Of a stretch of DNA of 64,000 bases, positions 35,125-43,935 are shown piece after piece. Every line of letters starts with the position of its first letter. Position 1 is the stretch's first letter. The translations under genes were made by a program, and so were the position numbers. A model generated the notes under the pieces. That model ran no database searches. It was not told where the DNA came from and was given only the letters and a program-made list of their open reading frames with translations. Location of the stretch: assembly GCF_041537925.1 (NCBI RefSeq), contig NZ_JBGOSH010000003.1:124001-188000 (forward strand), read 5' to 3'. The stretch is from Ruegeria_C sp041537925. GTDB taxonomy: Bacteria; Pseudomonadota; Alphaproteobacteria; Rhodobacterales; Rhodobacteraceae.

Positions 35125-35146
35125 GTGTCACCGCATGCGGTGACAC
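35125..35146. promoter_or_regulatory. Perfect 22-bp palindrome between hpf and ptsN
   Basis: GTGTCACCGCA followed by its exact reverse complement, with no spacer, ends 20 nt before the ptsN start. As RNA it would be a stem without a proper loop; as DNA it is an ideal dimer-binding site. A weak terminator is possible since AAAA follows. Confidence 0.5.
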
Positions 35147-35166
35147 AAAATGTGGAGCAAGCACAG

Positions 35167-35631
35167 ATGGAGCTTTCAAGCATCCTCAGACCCGAAGCTG
35201 TGAGGGTATTCTCAACGGCTTCGAGCAAGAAGCGTTTGTTTCAGGAGATCGCTGATTTGGCATTCGCCACACTTGGGCAAGATCCAGAAACAACTGTCGA
35301 AGCCTTGCTGGAACGCGAAAGCCTTGGGCCAACCGGCGTTGGGCATGGCGTGGCGCTGCCCCATGCCCGCCTGTCAACGCTCGACCAAGTATCGGGCGTG
35401 TTCATTCTGCTGGAAAAACCGATCGACTTCGGGGCGGTGGACCGGGCACCCGTCGATATCGCCTTTGCGCTTTTTGCACCTGAAGACGCGGGCGTCGACC
35501 ACCTCAAGGCGCTGGCACTGGTCTCCCGCACTTTGCGGGACCAGTCGATCTGCAACAAGCTCAGGGCCAATCTGGACCCTGCCAAGCTCTATGCCATTCT
35601 GACCGAGACGCATCCCGTTCAGGCGGCCTGA
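35167..35631 (+). CDS. ptsN: PTS IIA-like nitrogen-regulatory protein PtsN (EIIA-Ntr)
   Basis: The phosphoacceptor of the nitrogen PTS (PtsP-NPr-PtsN), which regulates K+ uptake, nitrogen and envelope functions in proteobacteria. The protein has 154 residues; the active His66 lies in GHGVALPHARL. The ATG at 35167 gives the family start MELSSILRPE. This is the last conserved core gene before the accessory region: decayed mobile-element sequence begins about 100-200 bp downstream. Confidence 0.95.
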   Translation: MELSSILRPEAVRVFSTASSKKRLFQEIADLAFATLGQDPETTVEALLERESLGPTGVGHGVALPHARLSTLDQVSGVFILLEKPIDFGAVDRAPVDIAFALFAPEDAGVDHLKALALVSRTLRDQSICNKLRANLDPAKLYAILTETHPVQAA

Positions 35632-35827
35632 GAACGGCATCACTTTCAGCGCTACCCACCGCGGCCAGAAAAAATGTGGGTCAAAATAAGCAGTCTTTTG
35701 TGGTCACCGCACATCAAGCTCGGCGGGATGAATGGGTACCCACTGGCATTGATGGTGTGACCGCCTCCCCCCGGCGGCATCGAAGTGCCAAGGTGAGCCT
35801 GCGACGATCCACAAAAGGAGGATGGCC

Positions 35828-36128
35828 ATGTCGGAGATTGTCACGCTCGGGCTCGATCTGGCGAAGAATGTATTTCAGGTGCACGTAGCGGAGGCTTCGG
35901 GGTAGTCTGTTCTGCGCAAGAAGTTAGGGCGAGTGCAGATGTTGGAGTTTTCAGCCAGCTGCCACCGTGCGTCGTTGCGATGGATACCTGTGGCAGCGCG
36001 CATTTTTGGGTCGTGAGATTGGCAAGCCGGGGCGTGAGGCCGGCTCCTCCCGCCAGCCTACGTCAAACCCTTCGTGAAGCCGCACAACGCCCGACGATGC
36101 GCTTCGTTCCTACAAAAAGCCGACGATA
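35828..36128 (+). pseudogene. Decayed IS110-family transposase fragment
   Basis: Begins with an intact start (MSEIVTLGLDLAKNVFQVH, the DEDD-type N-terminus of IS110 transposases, GGAGG upstream), but a stop follows at about codon 27 and the remainder needs frame changes: VVAMDTCGSAHFW, then YVKPF. Near 36075-36120 it rejoins AQRPTMRFVP directly, missing the NDAADAEAICE stretch that normally lies between. So the gene carries a premature stop, shifts and an internal deletion and is truncated thereafter. The flanking 35.64-35.83 and 36.13-36.33 kb stretches contain no gene I can name. Confidence 0.75.
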
Positions 36129-36336
36129 AGGTCCGCTTCGAGCCCACAGCAGAAGTGGCAGATTCTCGCCGCGTGCGCTCGTTGCGATCAAAATGCAGCG
36201 TTTGCCAAAAATCTGGTTGTGAATTGCAGAGAGAAGACCTGCCATTAGAACTGATCGCAGCGAAGATTTTTGCATCAAGAAACAGGTAGGGGTAAAACCT
36301 GCCGATGAACCTCGACGGACTGACGCTTTGGCTGGT

Positions 36337-37134
36337 CTAATGCTGGATCACTCGCTCGATTAAATCATTCACTTGCTCAGGTGTTTCAATGGATGAAGAG
36401 TGCCCCGCACCTTCAAAAACGACCAGTTCTGATCGCTTTATCCTTCTTTGTATACGCTCGGATTTTTCAGGGACCGTTGCGACGTCCTCATCCCCGACAC
36501 CAATGCTAACTGGTATGTCAATACTATCCAAAATGCCAGCACAGCCTTCCCTTTCGATCACACCCATGACTGCGCGGGTGATACCAATACGGTGATTTCT
36601 GGTGATTGCCTTCGCCCATCTCTTCCGTTCTTTTGCACGAGCGGGATCGTTCAAGAACGTATCGCCGAACATGATAGGCATGACGCGGCTGATTACGGCC
36701 CATAGCCCGATCCAGCGAGCCACGAAATTCAGCATTCGGTATTTCGGAGCGTTCTCAGTCGGTTCAGGATCGGCGGAGGTCTCGAGCAGTGTTAGTGTTC
36801 TAAGCAATCCTGGCTTCCGCGCTGCCAATCTCATACCGATAAATCCGCCCATGCTCAAACCAACGAAATGACAAGGTGCAATATCCAAATGATTGATGAG
36901 CGCCGCCGCGTCATCTGTCAGCGTTTCGATATCGTATCCAACTTTGGTTACACCGCTGTTTCCTTGCCCTCTATGGTCAAAGGTAATGCAGCGATAGCGG
37001 CCCTTAAAATGCGCTACTTGTGCCTCGAACATTGCGCCGCTAAAAAGCAGACCGTGCGAAAACACGATAGGCGCACCTTTTCCGCCAGTGTCGGTAAAGT
37101 GAATACGCGCGCCGTTCAGTTCAGCCGTCGGCAA
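36337..37134 (-). CDS. Alpha/beta hydrolase
   Basis: A 265-residue alpha/beta hydrolase with intact triad elements: VFSHGLLFSG (oxyanion), GLSMGGFIG (Ser nucleophile), an Asp in GVGDEDVAT and His in EGAGHSSSIETP. It resembles 3-oxoadipate enol-lactonase and related carboxylesterases. I start it at a TTG at 37134 because AGGGGAG sits 5 nt upstream; the longer frame runs into the inverted-repeat element. It is divergent from the hydroxylase operon, and could be a catabolic partner of it, but that is only positional. Confidence 0.75.
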   Translation of the reverse strand: MPTAELNGARIHFTDTGGKGAPIVFSHGLLFSGAMFEAQVAHFKGRYRCITFDHRGQGNSGVTKVGYDIETLTDDAAALINHLDIAPCHFVGLSMGGFIGMRLAARKPGLLRTLTLLETSADPEPTENAPKYRMLNFVARWIGLWAVISRVMPIMFGDTFLNDPARAKERKRWAKAITRNHRIGITRAVMGVIEREGCAGILDSIDIPVSIGVGDEDVATVPEKSERIQRRIKRSELVVFEGAGHSSSIETPEQVNDLIERVIQH

Positions 37135-37182
37135 TATGTCTCCCCTGACATGGTTCTCGCGCAGGATAACATGGTTTATGGA

Positions 37183-37326
37183 GTTGTGCCGCAAACTCAG
37201 TCGTGAAGCGAGAGGGAGGCTTCAGGTGGCACGATTATCCCGCGAGCTCTGCAAACTGCTCTAAGCCAGGCTTTCCTGACAGGTCGAATTGCCCTCTTCG
37301 CCTCACGACTGAGTTTGCGGCACAAC
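37183..37326. mobile_element. 144-bp MITE-like element with terminal inverted repeats
   Basis: The left end begins GTTGTGCCGCAAACTC and the right end is its exact inverse complement over 24 bp; homology continues imperfectly to ~34 bp (one mismatch, one indel). The 76-bp interior has no coding potential. No convincing target duplication is visible. It fits a non-autonomous miniature element or an internally deleted IS, and lies between the divergent hydrolase and hydroxylase promoters. Confidence 0.75.
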
Positions 37327-37368
37327 CTTCAAATCGAGGCCTACCTGCGACACCTGACCCCGAAAGAG

Positions 37369-37410
37369 TTGACACCCTTCAAATGCCTGCAATATCATTA
37401 GTATGCAAAT
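37369..37410 (+). promoter_or_regulatory. Promoter and putative MarR operator of the hydroxylase operon
   Basis: TTGACA (37369-37374), an 18-nt spacer and TATCAT (37393-37398) form a strong sigma-70-type promoter. ATTAGTATGCAAAT (37397-37410) overlaps the -10 and start point and resembles the palindromes at 46223 and 46323, so a repressor there would block transcription. Confidence 0.6.
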
Positions 37411-37436
37411 GAAATTTCTAAATTCGAGGTCGACCC

Positions 37437-38270
37437 ATCGAATATCGAATACCAACCACGTTGGAACAAGCGCTTAAACTCTGCGCTGGTCGGGACTTAG
37501 AGATCATCGCTGGTGGCACGGATGTCTATCCGTCAACGACATCAAGTGCACTCCATCGCGATTTGCTGGACATAACACGGATCGCCGGGCTTTCGGATGT
37601 AGATATGGTTTCAGGTGGATGGCGGATCGGTGCGGCGGCCACATGGAGCGATATTGCCAATGCAGATCTGCCAACCTGCTTTGCGGGTTTACAGCAGGCT
37701 GCTGTCCAAGTGGGCAGTGTCCAAATCCAAAATGCAGGGACAATTGGTGGCAATCTTTGCAATGCTTCTCCTGCTGCTGATGGCGTTCCACCATTGCTGG
37801 CTTTGGACGCCCGGGTGGAATTGCGATCACTGCGGGCGACCCGACAGGTGCCACTGGAAGAGTTTCTATTGGGCGTGCGCAAAACGATGCTGGAACCAGG
37901 CGAAATGATGACCGCGATCATCATCCCATCACCGCCCGACCATACAGTGGGAGTCTTCGAAAAATTGGGGTCACGAGAGTATCTGGTGATCTCGATTTGT
38001 ATGACTTCGGCGGTGATCGGTGTCGGAGAAAACGGGCTGATAGATTTCGCACGCGTGGCGGTTGGGGCCTGCTCGGCGGTAGCTTGTCGGGTAACGGAGA
38101 TTGAGGATTACCTCATCGGCAGATCGCCAACTGAATGCCGTTTGAAGCCAGAACATTTGGCCTCGCTCACACCGATCGATGACATAAGAGGGAGCAGCGC
38201 ATTTCGGTATGAGGCGGCCACAGAGCAATGCCTTCGGGCAGTACGGCGGGCCGGGAGGGAACATGGATAA
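37437..38270 (+). CDS. Molybdenum hydroxylase FAD-binding subunit (xanthine dehydrogenase family, CoxM/NdhF-like)
   Basis: A 277-residue FAD subunit that would take electrons from the FeS-Mo partner. It has the FAD-contact motifs AGGTDVYP (residues ~25-32) and TIGGNLCNASPAADG (~100-114). The start is unusual: the frame from EYRIPTTLEQAL onward is family-like, GAGGT sits 6 nt before an ATC codon at 37437, and the nearest conventional start is a TTG at 37461 with no ribosome site. I take ATC as the likely position of the ancestral start. It overlaps the next gene by 8 nt. Confidence 0.8.
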   Translation: MEYRIPTTLEQALKLCAGRDLEIIAGGTDVYPSTTSSALHRDLLDITRIAGLSDVDMVSGGWRIGAAATWSDIANADLPTCFAGLQQAAVQVGSVQIQNAGTIGGNLCNASPAADGVPPLLALDARVELRSLRATRQVPLEEFLLGVRKTMLEPGEMMTAIIIPSPPDHTVGVFEKLGSREYLVISICMTSAVIGVGENGLIDFARVAVGACSAVACRVTEIEDYLIGRSPTECRLKPEHLASLTPIDDIRGSSAFRYEAATEQCLRAVRRAGREHG

Positions 38271-41028
38271 GCCGGTAGATCAAAATGTTGTTCATCTCAC
38301 TCTGAACGGTGCGGCAACTGGCGTGACGCCTGCTGCCGGGGAACGGCTGTCAGACACGTTGCGCGAAAGGTTGGATGCGCGTGACGTCAAGGTTGGCTGC
38401 AATGCCGGCGATTGTGGGGCCTGCACAGTGTTGGTGAATGGCAAACCGGTCTGCGCCTGCCTGACTCCTACACAGCAGGTCCAAGGATATGTAGTGGAAA
38501 CGCTAGCGGGGCTAGTGGAACATGATGCAGTGGCCAAACGTTTGACTCATAGTTTTCAGGCCCTTGGGGCGGCCCAATGCGGCATCTGTACCCCCGGCAT
38601 TATCGTGTCTGCAGTGGCATTGTTGCGGGCCAACTCCGCACCCGATGAACAGCAGGTCAAGAATGCTTTGGGCGGTGTGTTGTGCCGGTGCACGGGGTAC
38701 CGCAAAATCATTGATGCGGTTCTTTCCTCCGGCTCCTCTCTGGCTACTCCCAATAGCGACGGTCAGATCGGAGACGCTATTGAACGGCTTGACGGTATGG
38801 CTAAAGTAAAGGGGAGCGAGGCATTCGGTGATGACATAGCACCTCCGGATTCTCTTCGGATTTTGCTAATCCGTTCACCTTACCCACGGGCAGCTTTTCG
38901 CTTTGGGGATATAGATGAGTTTGTGGAAGATACCGCTGGGATTGAAGCGGTTCTGACTGCTAGCGATGTCCCAGGCCTGAATGCCTTTGGCGTGATCCCA
39001 GCCTTTGTGGACCAACCTGTCTTTGCCGAAAAAGAGGCGCGTTTTCGGGGCGAGGCGGTCGCGGCGGTAGTAGGCACTGTCGAGGCCATCGACGCATTCG
39101 TTCCAGCTAATTTTCCCATCGCCTGGGAGGAATTGCCTTCGGTACAAAACTGCCGCGAAGCGAGAAACGCTGATGCGCCGCAGTTGCACGACGGTCGGGA
39201 TGGAAATGTCATGTGTGGTGGCTTTGTTCAATGTGGCAATGTTGAGACTGCATTGTCGCGGGCCGATGTGATTGTCGAAGGGCAATACTCTAGCGGGTTT
39301 GTCGAACATGCCTATATCGAGCCCGAGGCTGGATTTGCCCGTGTTGTTGCGGACCGTGTGGAAATTCACGCCTGCACACAGGCCCCGGTGATGGACCAGG
39401 ACTCACTCGTTCTAATCTTGGGGATGGAACGAGACCGGATAAGGATCATTCCAACTGCTACAGGTGGGGGCTTTGGGTCCAAACTGGACTTATCGGTTCA
39501 GCCGTATTTGGCGCTTGCTGCACTCAAGACAGGTAAACCGGTGCGACTAGCATATTCGCGAACTGAATCGATGCAGTCGACGACCAAGCGACACCCATCT
39601 GACATCAAGTTGCGCATTGGCGCCACCCGGGACGGAAAAATCAGTGGCTTCAATTTTCAGGGCTTATTTAACACCGGCGCCTATGCCAGCTGGGGTCCAA
39701 CCGTGGCGAACCGCGTGCCTGTTCATGCCTCTGGCCCATATGTCATAAAGGACTATCGCGCCGAGGCGACAGGCATCCACACGCATTGCCCGCCCGCTGG
39801 CGCATTTCGCGGATTCGGCGTGCCGCAGGCCGCAATCGCGCAGGAAAGCCTTTTTGACGAACTGGCGGACCGGTTGAATATGGACCGGCTTGAATTTCGC
39901 ATTTTGAATGCGTTGGACAATAATATTCCGACGGTCTGTGGTCAGGTGTTTGAGCAAGGTGTGGGAATCCGGTCCTGTCTTGAAGCCTTGCGGCCAGCCT
40001 GGGCCGCGGAACGCAAAGCGGTGGAGGAGTTCAACACCCATGGCGATACTCTAAGACGAGGAGTTGGCATCGCAGCGGGTTGGTATGGCTGTGGGAATAC
40101 GTCATTGCCGAACCCCTCGACCATCAAATCAGGCATTCGGGCTGATGGCACTGTGGTATTGCATCAGGGGGCGATGGATATCGGGCAGGGGTCCAATACG
40201 GTGATTGCCCAGATTTTTGCCACTGCTTTGGGCGTTCCGGTTCGTCAGATCTTTTTGGTAGGGGGCGACACGGATGTTACACCTGATGCGGGCAAAACGT
40301 CTGCGTCGCGCCAAACGTTTGTGTCCGGCAATGCCGCGAAATTGTCAGGCGAAGTGTTGCGTGAGCAGATTTTGAAAAAGGTGAACGTCAGTGAGCGGGC
40401 TGTGCTCACAATTGAGGATGCTCAGATCACGATCACAGATCAGGGAGCATCGCATATCCTGTCATTACAGGGGATGGAAGTGGATGACGAAGGTTATGTC
40501 CTGCGGGCCGAGGAATCCTATGACCCCCCCACAAAACCGTTGGATGAAAATGGTCAGGGCGTACCCTATGCCCAGTTTGGCTATGCCGCCCATCTGGCCG
40601 TGGTTGAAGTTGACCTGCGACTTGGCACGGTCAAGCCGCAGAAGTTTGTTGCCGCGCATGACGTCGGCAAGGCGATCAACCCGATGTTGGTCGAAGGACA
40701 AGTACAGGGCGGCATAGCTCAGGGCCTGGGAATGGCATTGATGGAAGAATATTTGCCCGGACGTACTGAAAACCTGCATGATTATCTGATTCCCACCATT
40801 GGCGACATCCCACCAATTGAAACGATCATCATCGAAGAACCGGATTCCCATGGACCCTTTGGCGCCAAAGGTTTGGGGGAACATGTGTTGATCCCCACAG
40901 CACCGGCGCTGCTGAACGCAATCAAACATGCCTGTGGTGTGCGAATGACCACTGGCCCGGTCACCCCGTCCCGTCTGCATACAGCAATCAAGGAAATGGC
41001 CAATGACCACACCACGCGTCAAACCTGA
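38263..41028 (+). CDS. Molybdenum hydroxylase, fused [2Fe-2S] and molybdopterin subunit
   Basis: A 921-residue fusion. Residues 1-~165 form the two-[2Fe-2S] subunit (CNAGDCGACTV with a later Cys in KPVCACL; then QCGICTPG and LCRCTGY). Residues ~170-915 form the Mo-pterin large subunit, with GGGFGSK, GAFRGFGVPQA (substrate-positioning Arg) and the catalytic Glu in FGAKGLGEH. Such enzymes hydroxylate N-heterocycles using water; by context the substrate may be nicotinate or a relative. In Eubacterium barkeri nicotinate dehydrogenase these parts are separate subunits. The ATG at 38263 overlaps the FAD gene. It overlaps the next gene by 26 nt. Confidence 0.88.
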   Translation: MDKPVDQNVVHLTLNGAATGVTPAAGERLSDTLRERLDARDVKVGCNAGDCGACTVLVNGKPVCACLTPTQQVQGYVVETLAGLVEHDAVAKRLTHSFQALGAAQCGICTPGIIVSAVALLRANSAPDEQQVKNALGGVLCRCTGYRKIIDAVLSSGSSLATPNSDGQIGDAIERLDGMAKVKGSEAFGDDIAPPDSLRILLIRSPYPRAAFRFGDIDEFVEDTAGIEAVLTASDVPGLNAFGVIPAFVDQPVFAEKEARFRGEAVAAVVGTVEAIDAFVPANFPIAWEELPSVQNCREARNADAPQLHDGRDGNVMCGGFVQCGNVETALSRADVIVEGQYSSGFVEHAYIEPEAGFARVVADRVEIHACTQAPVMDQDSLVLILGMERDRIRIIPTATGGGFGSKLDLSVQPYLALAALKTGKPVRLAYSRTESMQSTTKRHPSDIKLRIGATRDGKISGFNFQGLFNTGAYASWGPTVANRVPVHASGPYVIKDYRAEATGIHTHCPPAGAFRGFGVPQAAIAQESLFDELADRLNMDRLEFRILNALDNNIPTVCGQVFEQGVGIRSCLEALRPAWAAERKAVEEFNTHGDTLRRGVGIAAGWYGCGNTSLPNPSTIKSGIRADGTVVLHQGAMDIGQGSNTVIAQIFATALGVPVRQIFLVGGDTDVTPDAGKTSASRQTFVSGNAAKLSGEVLREQILKKVNVSERAVLTIEDAQITITDQGASHILSLQGMEVDDEGYVLRAEESYDPPTKPLDENGQGVPYAQFGYAAHLAVVEVDLRLGTVKPQKFVAAHDVGKAINPMLVEGQVQGGIAQGLGMALMEEYLPGRTENLHDYLIPTIGDIPPIETIIIEEPDSHGPFGAKGLGEHVLIPTAPALLNAIKHACGVRMTTGPVTPSRLHTAIKEMANDHTTRQT

Positions 41029-42499
41029 AAAAATCCGATGTGATGCCTGTCCGGTGTTGTGTTTTATCGCCGAAGGTCGATCGGGTGCGTGTGACCGCTA
41101 TGCCAATCACGGGGGCGACTTGGTGCGGTTGGATGCCTTGACGATCATCGAAGGATCGGACGCGAAGCTGGTTCCATTTCTGGCCGACAAACGGCACCCT
41201 CAGGACTGGGACGGTAACATCGTTCAACAGAACCGTCCCTTTGTGACTGCTGTTGGTGCAGGCACGACATATCCCGACTATAAACCCGCCCCCTTTATCG
41301 TCAGCCAGCAGGTTGAAGACGTGGATATGGTGACGGTCGTGACCGAAGGCATCTTTTCCTATTGCGGGGTGAAGGTGAAAATCGACACGGACCGCCACAT
41401 AGGCCACGAGCGCGATGTCGTTCGAGTGAACGGAGAGCCGATAGGTCATGTCATGACCTCAGAATATGGTTCAAAAATGTTGTCACTGGGCGGAGTCGAG
41501 CATTTGACGGGGGGCACCAAGAAAGAGGGGCGTGTCACCTGTGATGCGTTATTGCGATTGTGCAATCGCGACGCTGTTGAAATGACAATCGGAGAGGAGG
41601 AACACCAAACCTCTTTGGTGGTGCAGGCCGGAAAAGCCCCGATCATCAACGGAATTGAGGAAAGGCTGATGCGCGTCGGTTGTGGGTCGGCTGCTATCGG
41701 AATGTTTGCCAAACAGTGGTTTGCCCATGTAGACGACGTAGTGGTCGTAGATGACCACATCACGGGTGTGTTGAGCGAACATCAAGCCGGCAAAATGCTG
41801 GATGTACCCCCCACGGGTATCCGTGTTAAGGGGCGCCGCTCTACTCCGGGTCGCTATTTTCAAGTGGCTGAACCCGGGACCGGCTGGGGTGGAACCAACA
41901 TTGAGGACCCGCTTGTCATTCTGGATGACTTCAAGCCCGATGTTGCCTGGCCCGGCCAGCGACTGATGATGATTTCAACCACAGGCGAGCAATATGCCTA
42001 TTTCGTTTTGGACGAAGATCTGGTGCCGCAACCGGCTGAAATGCCGGACGCGCTAGAGGTCTCTGCTAACCGCGTGTCAGAGAATTGCGAGCCTTCGGTT
42101 TGTTCAGTACTGTTCATGGGCGGTGCCGGTGGGTCCTTACGTGCGGGTGTGACGGAAAACCCCGTGAGATTGACCAAGTCGGTAAAGGACAGTCTGACCT
42201 ATGTATCTTGCGGTGGCGCACAGGCCTATGTCTGGCCCGGCGGTGGAATCACGGTGATGGTCGACGTGCTGGATATGCCAACCAATTCATTTGGTTATGT
42301 CCCGACACCCGCCCTGGTCGCCCCAATCGAATTTACGATGCGTATTAGCGACTATGGAACGCTGGGTGGCTATACGGAAGAAATCAGACCGGTAACCGAG
42401 ATTATCTCGGATCAGACACGCAAAGTCAGCCAAGGTGAAAGCCAACCCGACCCGAATGCGCGCAGCAATTACCGCTGGAACAAGGGGGCCAAGGACTAG
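41003..42499 (+). CDS. hnr: 6-hydroxynicotinate reductase-like protein
   Basis: A 498-residue homologue of 6-hydroxynicotinate reductase, the ferredoxin-dependent enzyme that in Eubacterium barkeri reduces 6-hydroxynicotinate to 1,4,5,6-tetrahydro-6-oxonicotinate and holds a covalent flavin, one [2Fe-2S] and two [4Fe-4S] clusters. Here Cys13, 16, 20 and 30 form an N-terminal cluster motif (CDACPVLC, then GAC); more Cys occur at SYCG, RLCN, VGCG, ENCEPSVC and SCGG. I recognise the family by overall sequence and by the enamidase and hydroxylase neighbours. The actual substrate could be another hydroxylated pyridine or diazine. Translationally coupled to the hydroxylase gene by a 26-nt overlap. 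Confidence 0.8.
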   Translation: MTTPRVKPEKIRCDACPVLCFIAEGRSGACDRYANHGGDLVRLDALTIIEGSDAKLVPFLADKRHPQDWDGNIVQQNRPFVTAVGAGTTYPDYKPAPFIVSQQVEDVDMVTVVTEGIFSYCGVKVKIDTDRHIGHERDVVRVNGEPIGHVMTSEYGSKMLSLGGVEHLTGGTKKEGRVTCDALLRLCNRDAVEMTIGEEEHQTSLVVQAGKAPIINGIEERLMRVGCGSAAIGMFAKQWFAHVDDVVVVDDHITGVLSEHQAGKMLDVPPTGIRVKGRRSTPGRYFQVAEPGTGWGGTNIEDPLVILDDFKPDVAWPGQRLMMISTTGEQYAYFVLDEDLVPQPAEMPDALEVSANRVSENCEPSVCSVLFMGGAGGSLRAGVTENPVRLTKSVKDSLTYVSCGGAQAYVWPGGGITVMVDVLDMPTNSFGYVPTPALVAPIEFTMRISDYGTLGGYTEEIRPVTEIISDQTRKVSQGESQPDPNARSNYRWNKGAKD

Positions 42500-42500
42500 G

Positions 42501-43361
42501 ATGGGCCCGGTGGCCGCCATACTTCCCTGTGGAGCACGTTTGCACCTGCAACACGGGCCGATTGATTTGGTTATCGGAGCGAAGGGTGATCGGGATACAG
42601 CATTTCGTGCCGCGCATTCTTGCTTTGAGGGGTTGCTGGATCGGCTAGTGGACGAACTGCCAATATTACGGACGCCCGTGACCGGCGTGCCAGACCCTGA
42701 GGGCCCTGTCGCGCGCAGGATGTACACCGCCGCGCGTGTCCATTCGGACGTGTTCGTCACACCGATGGCGGCGGTTGCTGGCGCGGTCGCAGATGAGGTT
42801 CTGAGCGCTATGCGCAGGGCGACCAACCTTCAAAGTGCTTATGTGAACAACGGCGGAGACATTGCTCTGCTTTTGACCGGGGATGAAACCTTTACTCTGG
42901 CCATGGCAACACCTGATGGACGCGATCTGGGTCGAATAATACTGCGAACCAAGGACGCCATCGGTGGGATTGCCACCTCTGGGTTTGGTGGACGCAGCCT
43001 GAGCTGTGGGATCGCCGACAGCGTGACGGTATTGGCAGCGGATGCGGCTTCGGCCGATGTAGCGGCTACCTTGATCGCCAACGCAGTTAATCTGCCGGAC
43101 CATCCTGCCATAAGTCGCTGCCCGGCAAACCAGATGCGTGATGACAGTGACCTAGGCCTTCGATTGGTCACTAAAAACTGTGGGTCTTTGACAGGCGCCG
43201 AAATCAACAGCGCCCTGTCCAATGGGGCTGAAGCAGCCGAGAAAATGACGTGCAGAAGAATAATCCATGGGGCCGCAATGTTTTTGCGTGGGCAGACCCG
43301 AGTCGCAGGTTCTGTATCCCCATTTACCCACCATGATGATCGGAGTTTACAGATTGCCTGA
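42501..43361 (+). CDS. UPF0280 family protein, ApbE-like
   Basis: A 286-residue protein of the uncharacterised UPF0280 family, which shares the ApbE (flavin transferase) fold. ApbE-like features are visible: YVNNGGDIALLLTGDETF, matching the ApbE GG-D nucleotide-binding strand, and ATSGFGGRSLSCGIADSVTVLAAD followed by ADVAAT, matching the ApbE TSG...SVTVxAxxAxxADAxAT run. The ATG at 42501 is one base past the hnr stop. Since the E. barkeri reductase carries a covalent flavin, this protein is a good candidate for attaching it; that is inference. It overlaps the next gene by 8 nt. Confidence 0.75.
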   Translation: MGPVAAILPCGARLHLQHGPIDLVIGAKGDRDTAFRAAHSCFEGLLDRLVDELPILRTPVTGVPDPEGPVARRMYTAARVHSDVFVTPMAAVAGAVADEVLSAMRRATNLQSAYVNNGGDIALLLTGDETFTLAMATPDGRDLGRIILRTKDAIGGIATSGFGGRSLSCGIADSVTVLAADAASADVAATLIANAVNLPDHPAISRCPANQMRDDSDLGLRLVTKNCGSLTGAEINSALSNGAEAAEKMTCRRIIHGAAMFLRGQTRVAGSVSPFTHHDDRSLQIA

Positions 43362-43935
43362 TGTCATCCTTAGAAAGACCGTGTCTTCTTGCGAAGAGAT
43401 CTTCCACGAAGGCGGCCCTGTGTCCGGCACTCCCCCTCGCCGCGCGGCAATAACTGCCATCATAAGAAACCCGTTTTCTGGCCGTTACGAACCGGACATT
43501 CTGGGGTTTATGGAAGACCTGAAACCTCTGGGATTGGACATGGCCAAAAGGTTGATCGATTTACTTGGGGGCGCAGATCAGATCGAAGGTTATGGTAAGG
43601 GCTCGCTTGTTGGCGAAGCCGGAGAACTGGAGCATGGCGCGCTGTGGCACGCACCAGGCGGCTATGCGATGCGCCAGCTTCTAGGCACTGCCAATGCCAT
43701 TGTCCCTTCGTCAAAAAAGGTTTGTGGCGTTGGCGCGCGACTGGACGTGCCCATCACACATATCAATGCCTCTTATGTGCGCTCACATTTCGACAGCATG
43801 GAGGTCGGGTGTAACGACGCCCCCCGCGCCGACGAGCTGGCCTTTGCACTGGTGATGACAACTGGAGCACGCGTTCATTCGCGCTCAGGCGGGCTTGAGG
43901 CGTGGCACATCAAAGGAGAGGACGGCCTGAGATGA
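43354..43935 (+). CDS. DUF1185 (amino acid synthesis, PF06684) family protein, copy 1
   Basis: A 193-residue protein of a family with no established biochemical role. I start it at a TTG at 43354: GGAG lies 8 nt upstream and the result, (M)PDVILRKTVSSCEEIFHEGG, looks like the family N-terminus. Conserved blocks shared with the next gene are NPFSGRYEPD, YGKGSLVGEAGELEH, VPSSKK, LDVPITHINASYVRSHFDSMEV and NDAPRADE. The His, Glu and Asp within them could bind metal or substrate. It overlaps the UPF0280 gene by 8 nt and the next gene by 4 nt. Confidence 0.75.
   Translation: MPDVILRKTVSSCEEIFHEGGPVSGTPPRRAAITAIIRNPFSGRYEPDILGFMEDLKPLGLDMAKRLIDLLGGADQIEGYGKGSLVGEAGELEHGALWHAPGGYAMRQLLGTANAIVPSSKKVCGVGARLDVPITHINASYVRSHFDSMEVGCNDAPRADELAFALVMTTGARVHSRSGGLEAWHIKGEDGLR

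Noticed and set aside
41003..42499. Ring-opening amidohydrolase (cyanuric acid hydrolase/barbiturase) for the 498-residue protein
   Set aside because: Its N-terminal iron-sulfur Cys cluster, length and neighbours (hydroxylase, enamidase, Fpr) fit 6-hydroxynicotinate reductase; the amidohydrolase family has no such cluster.
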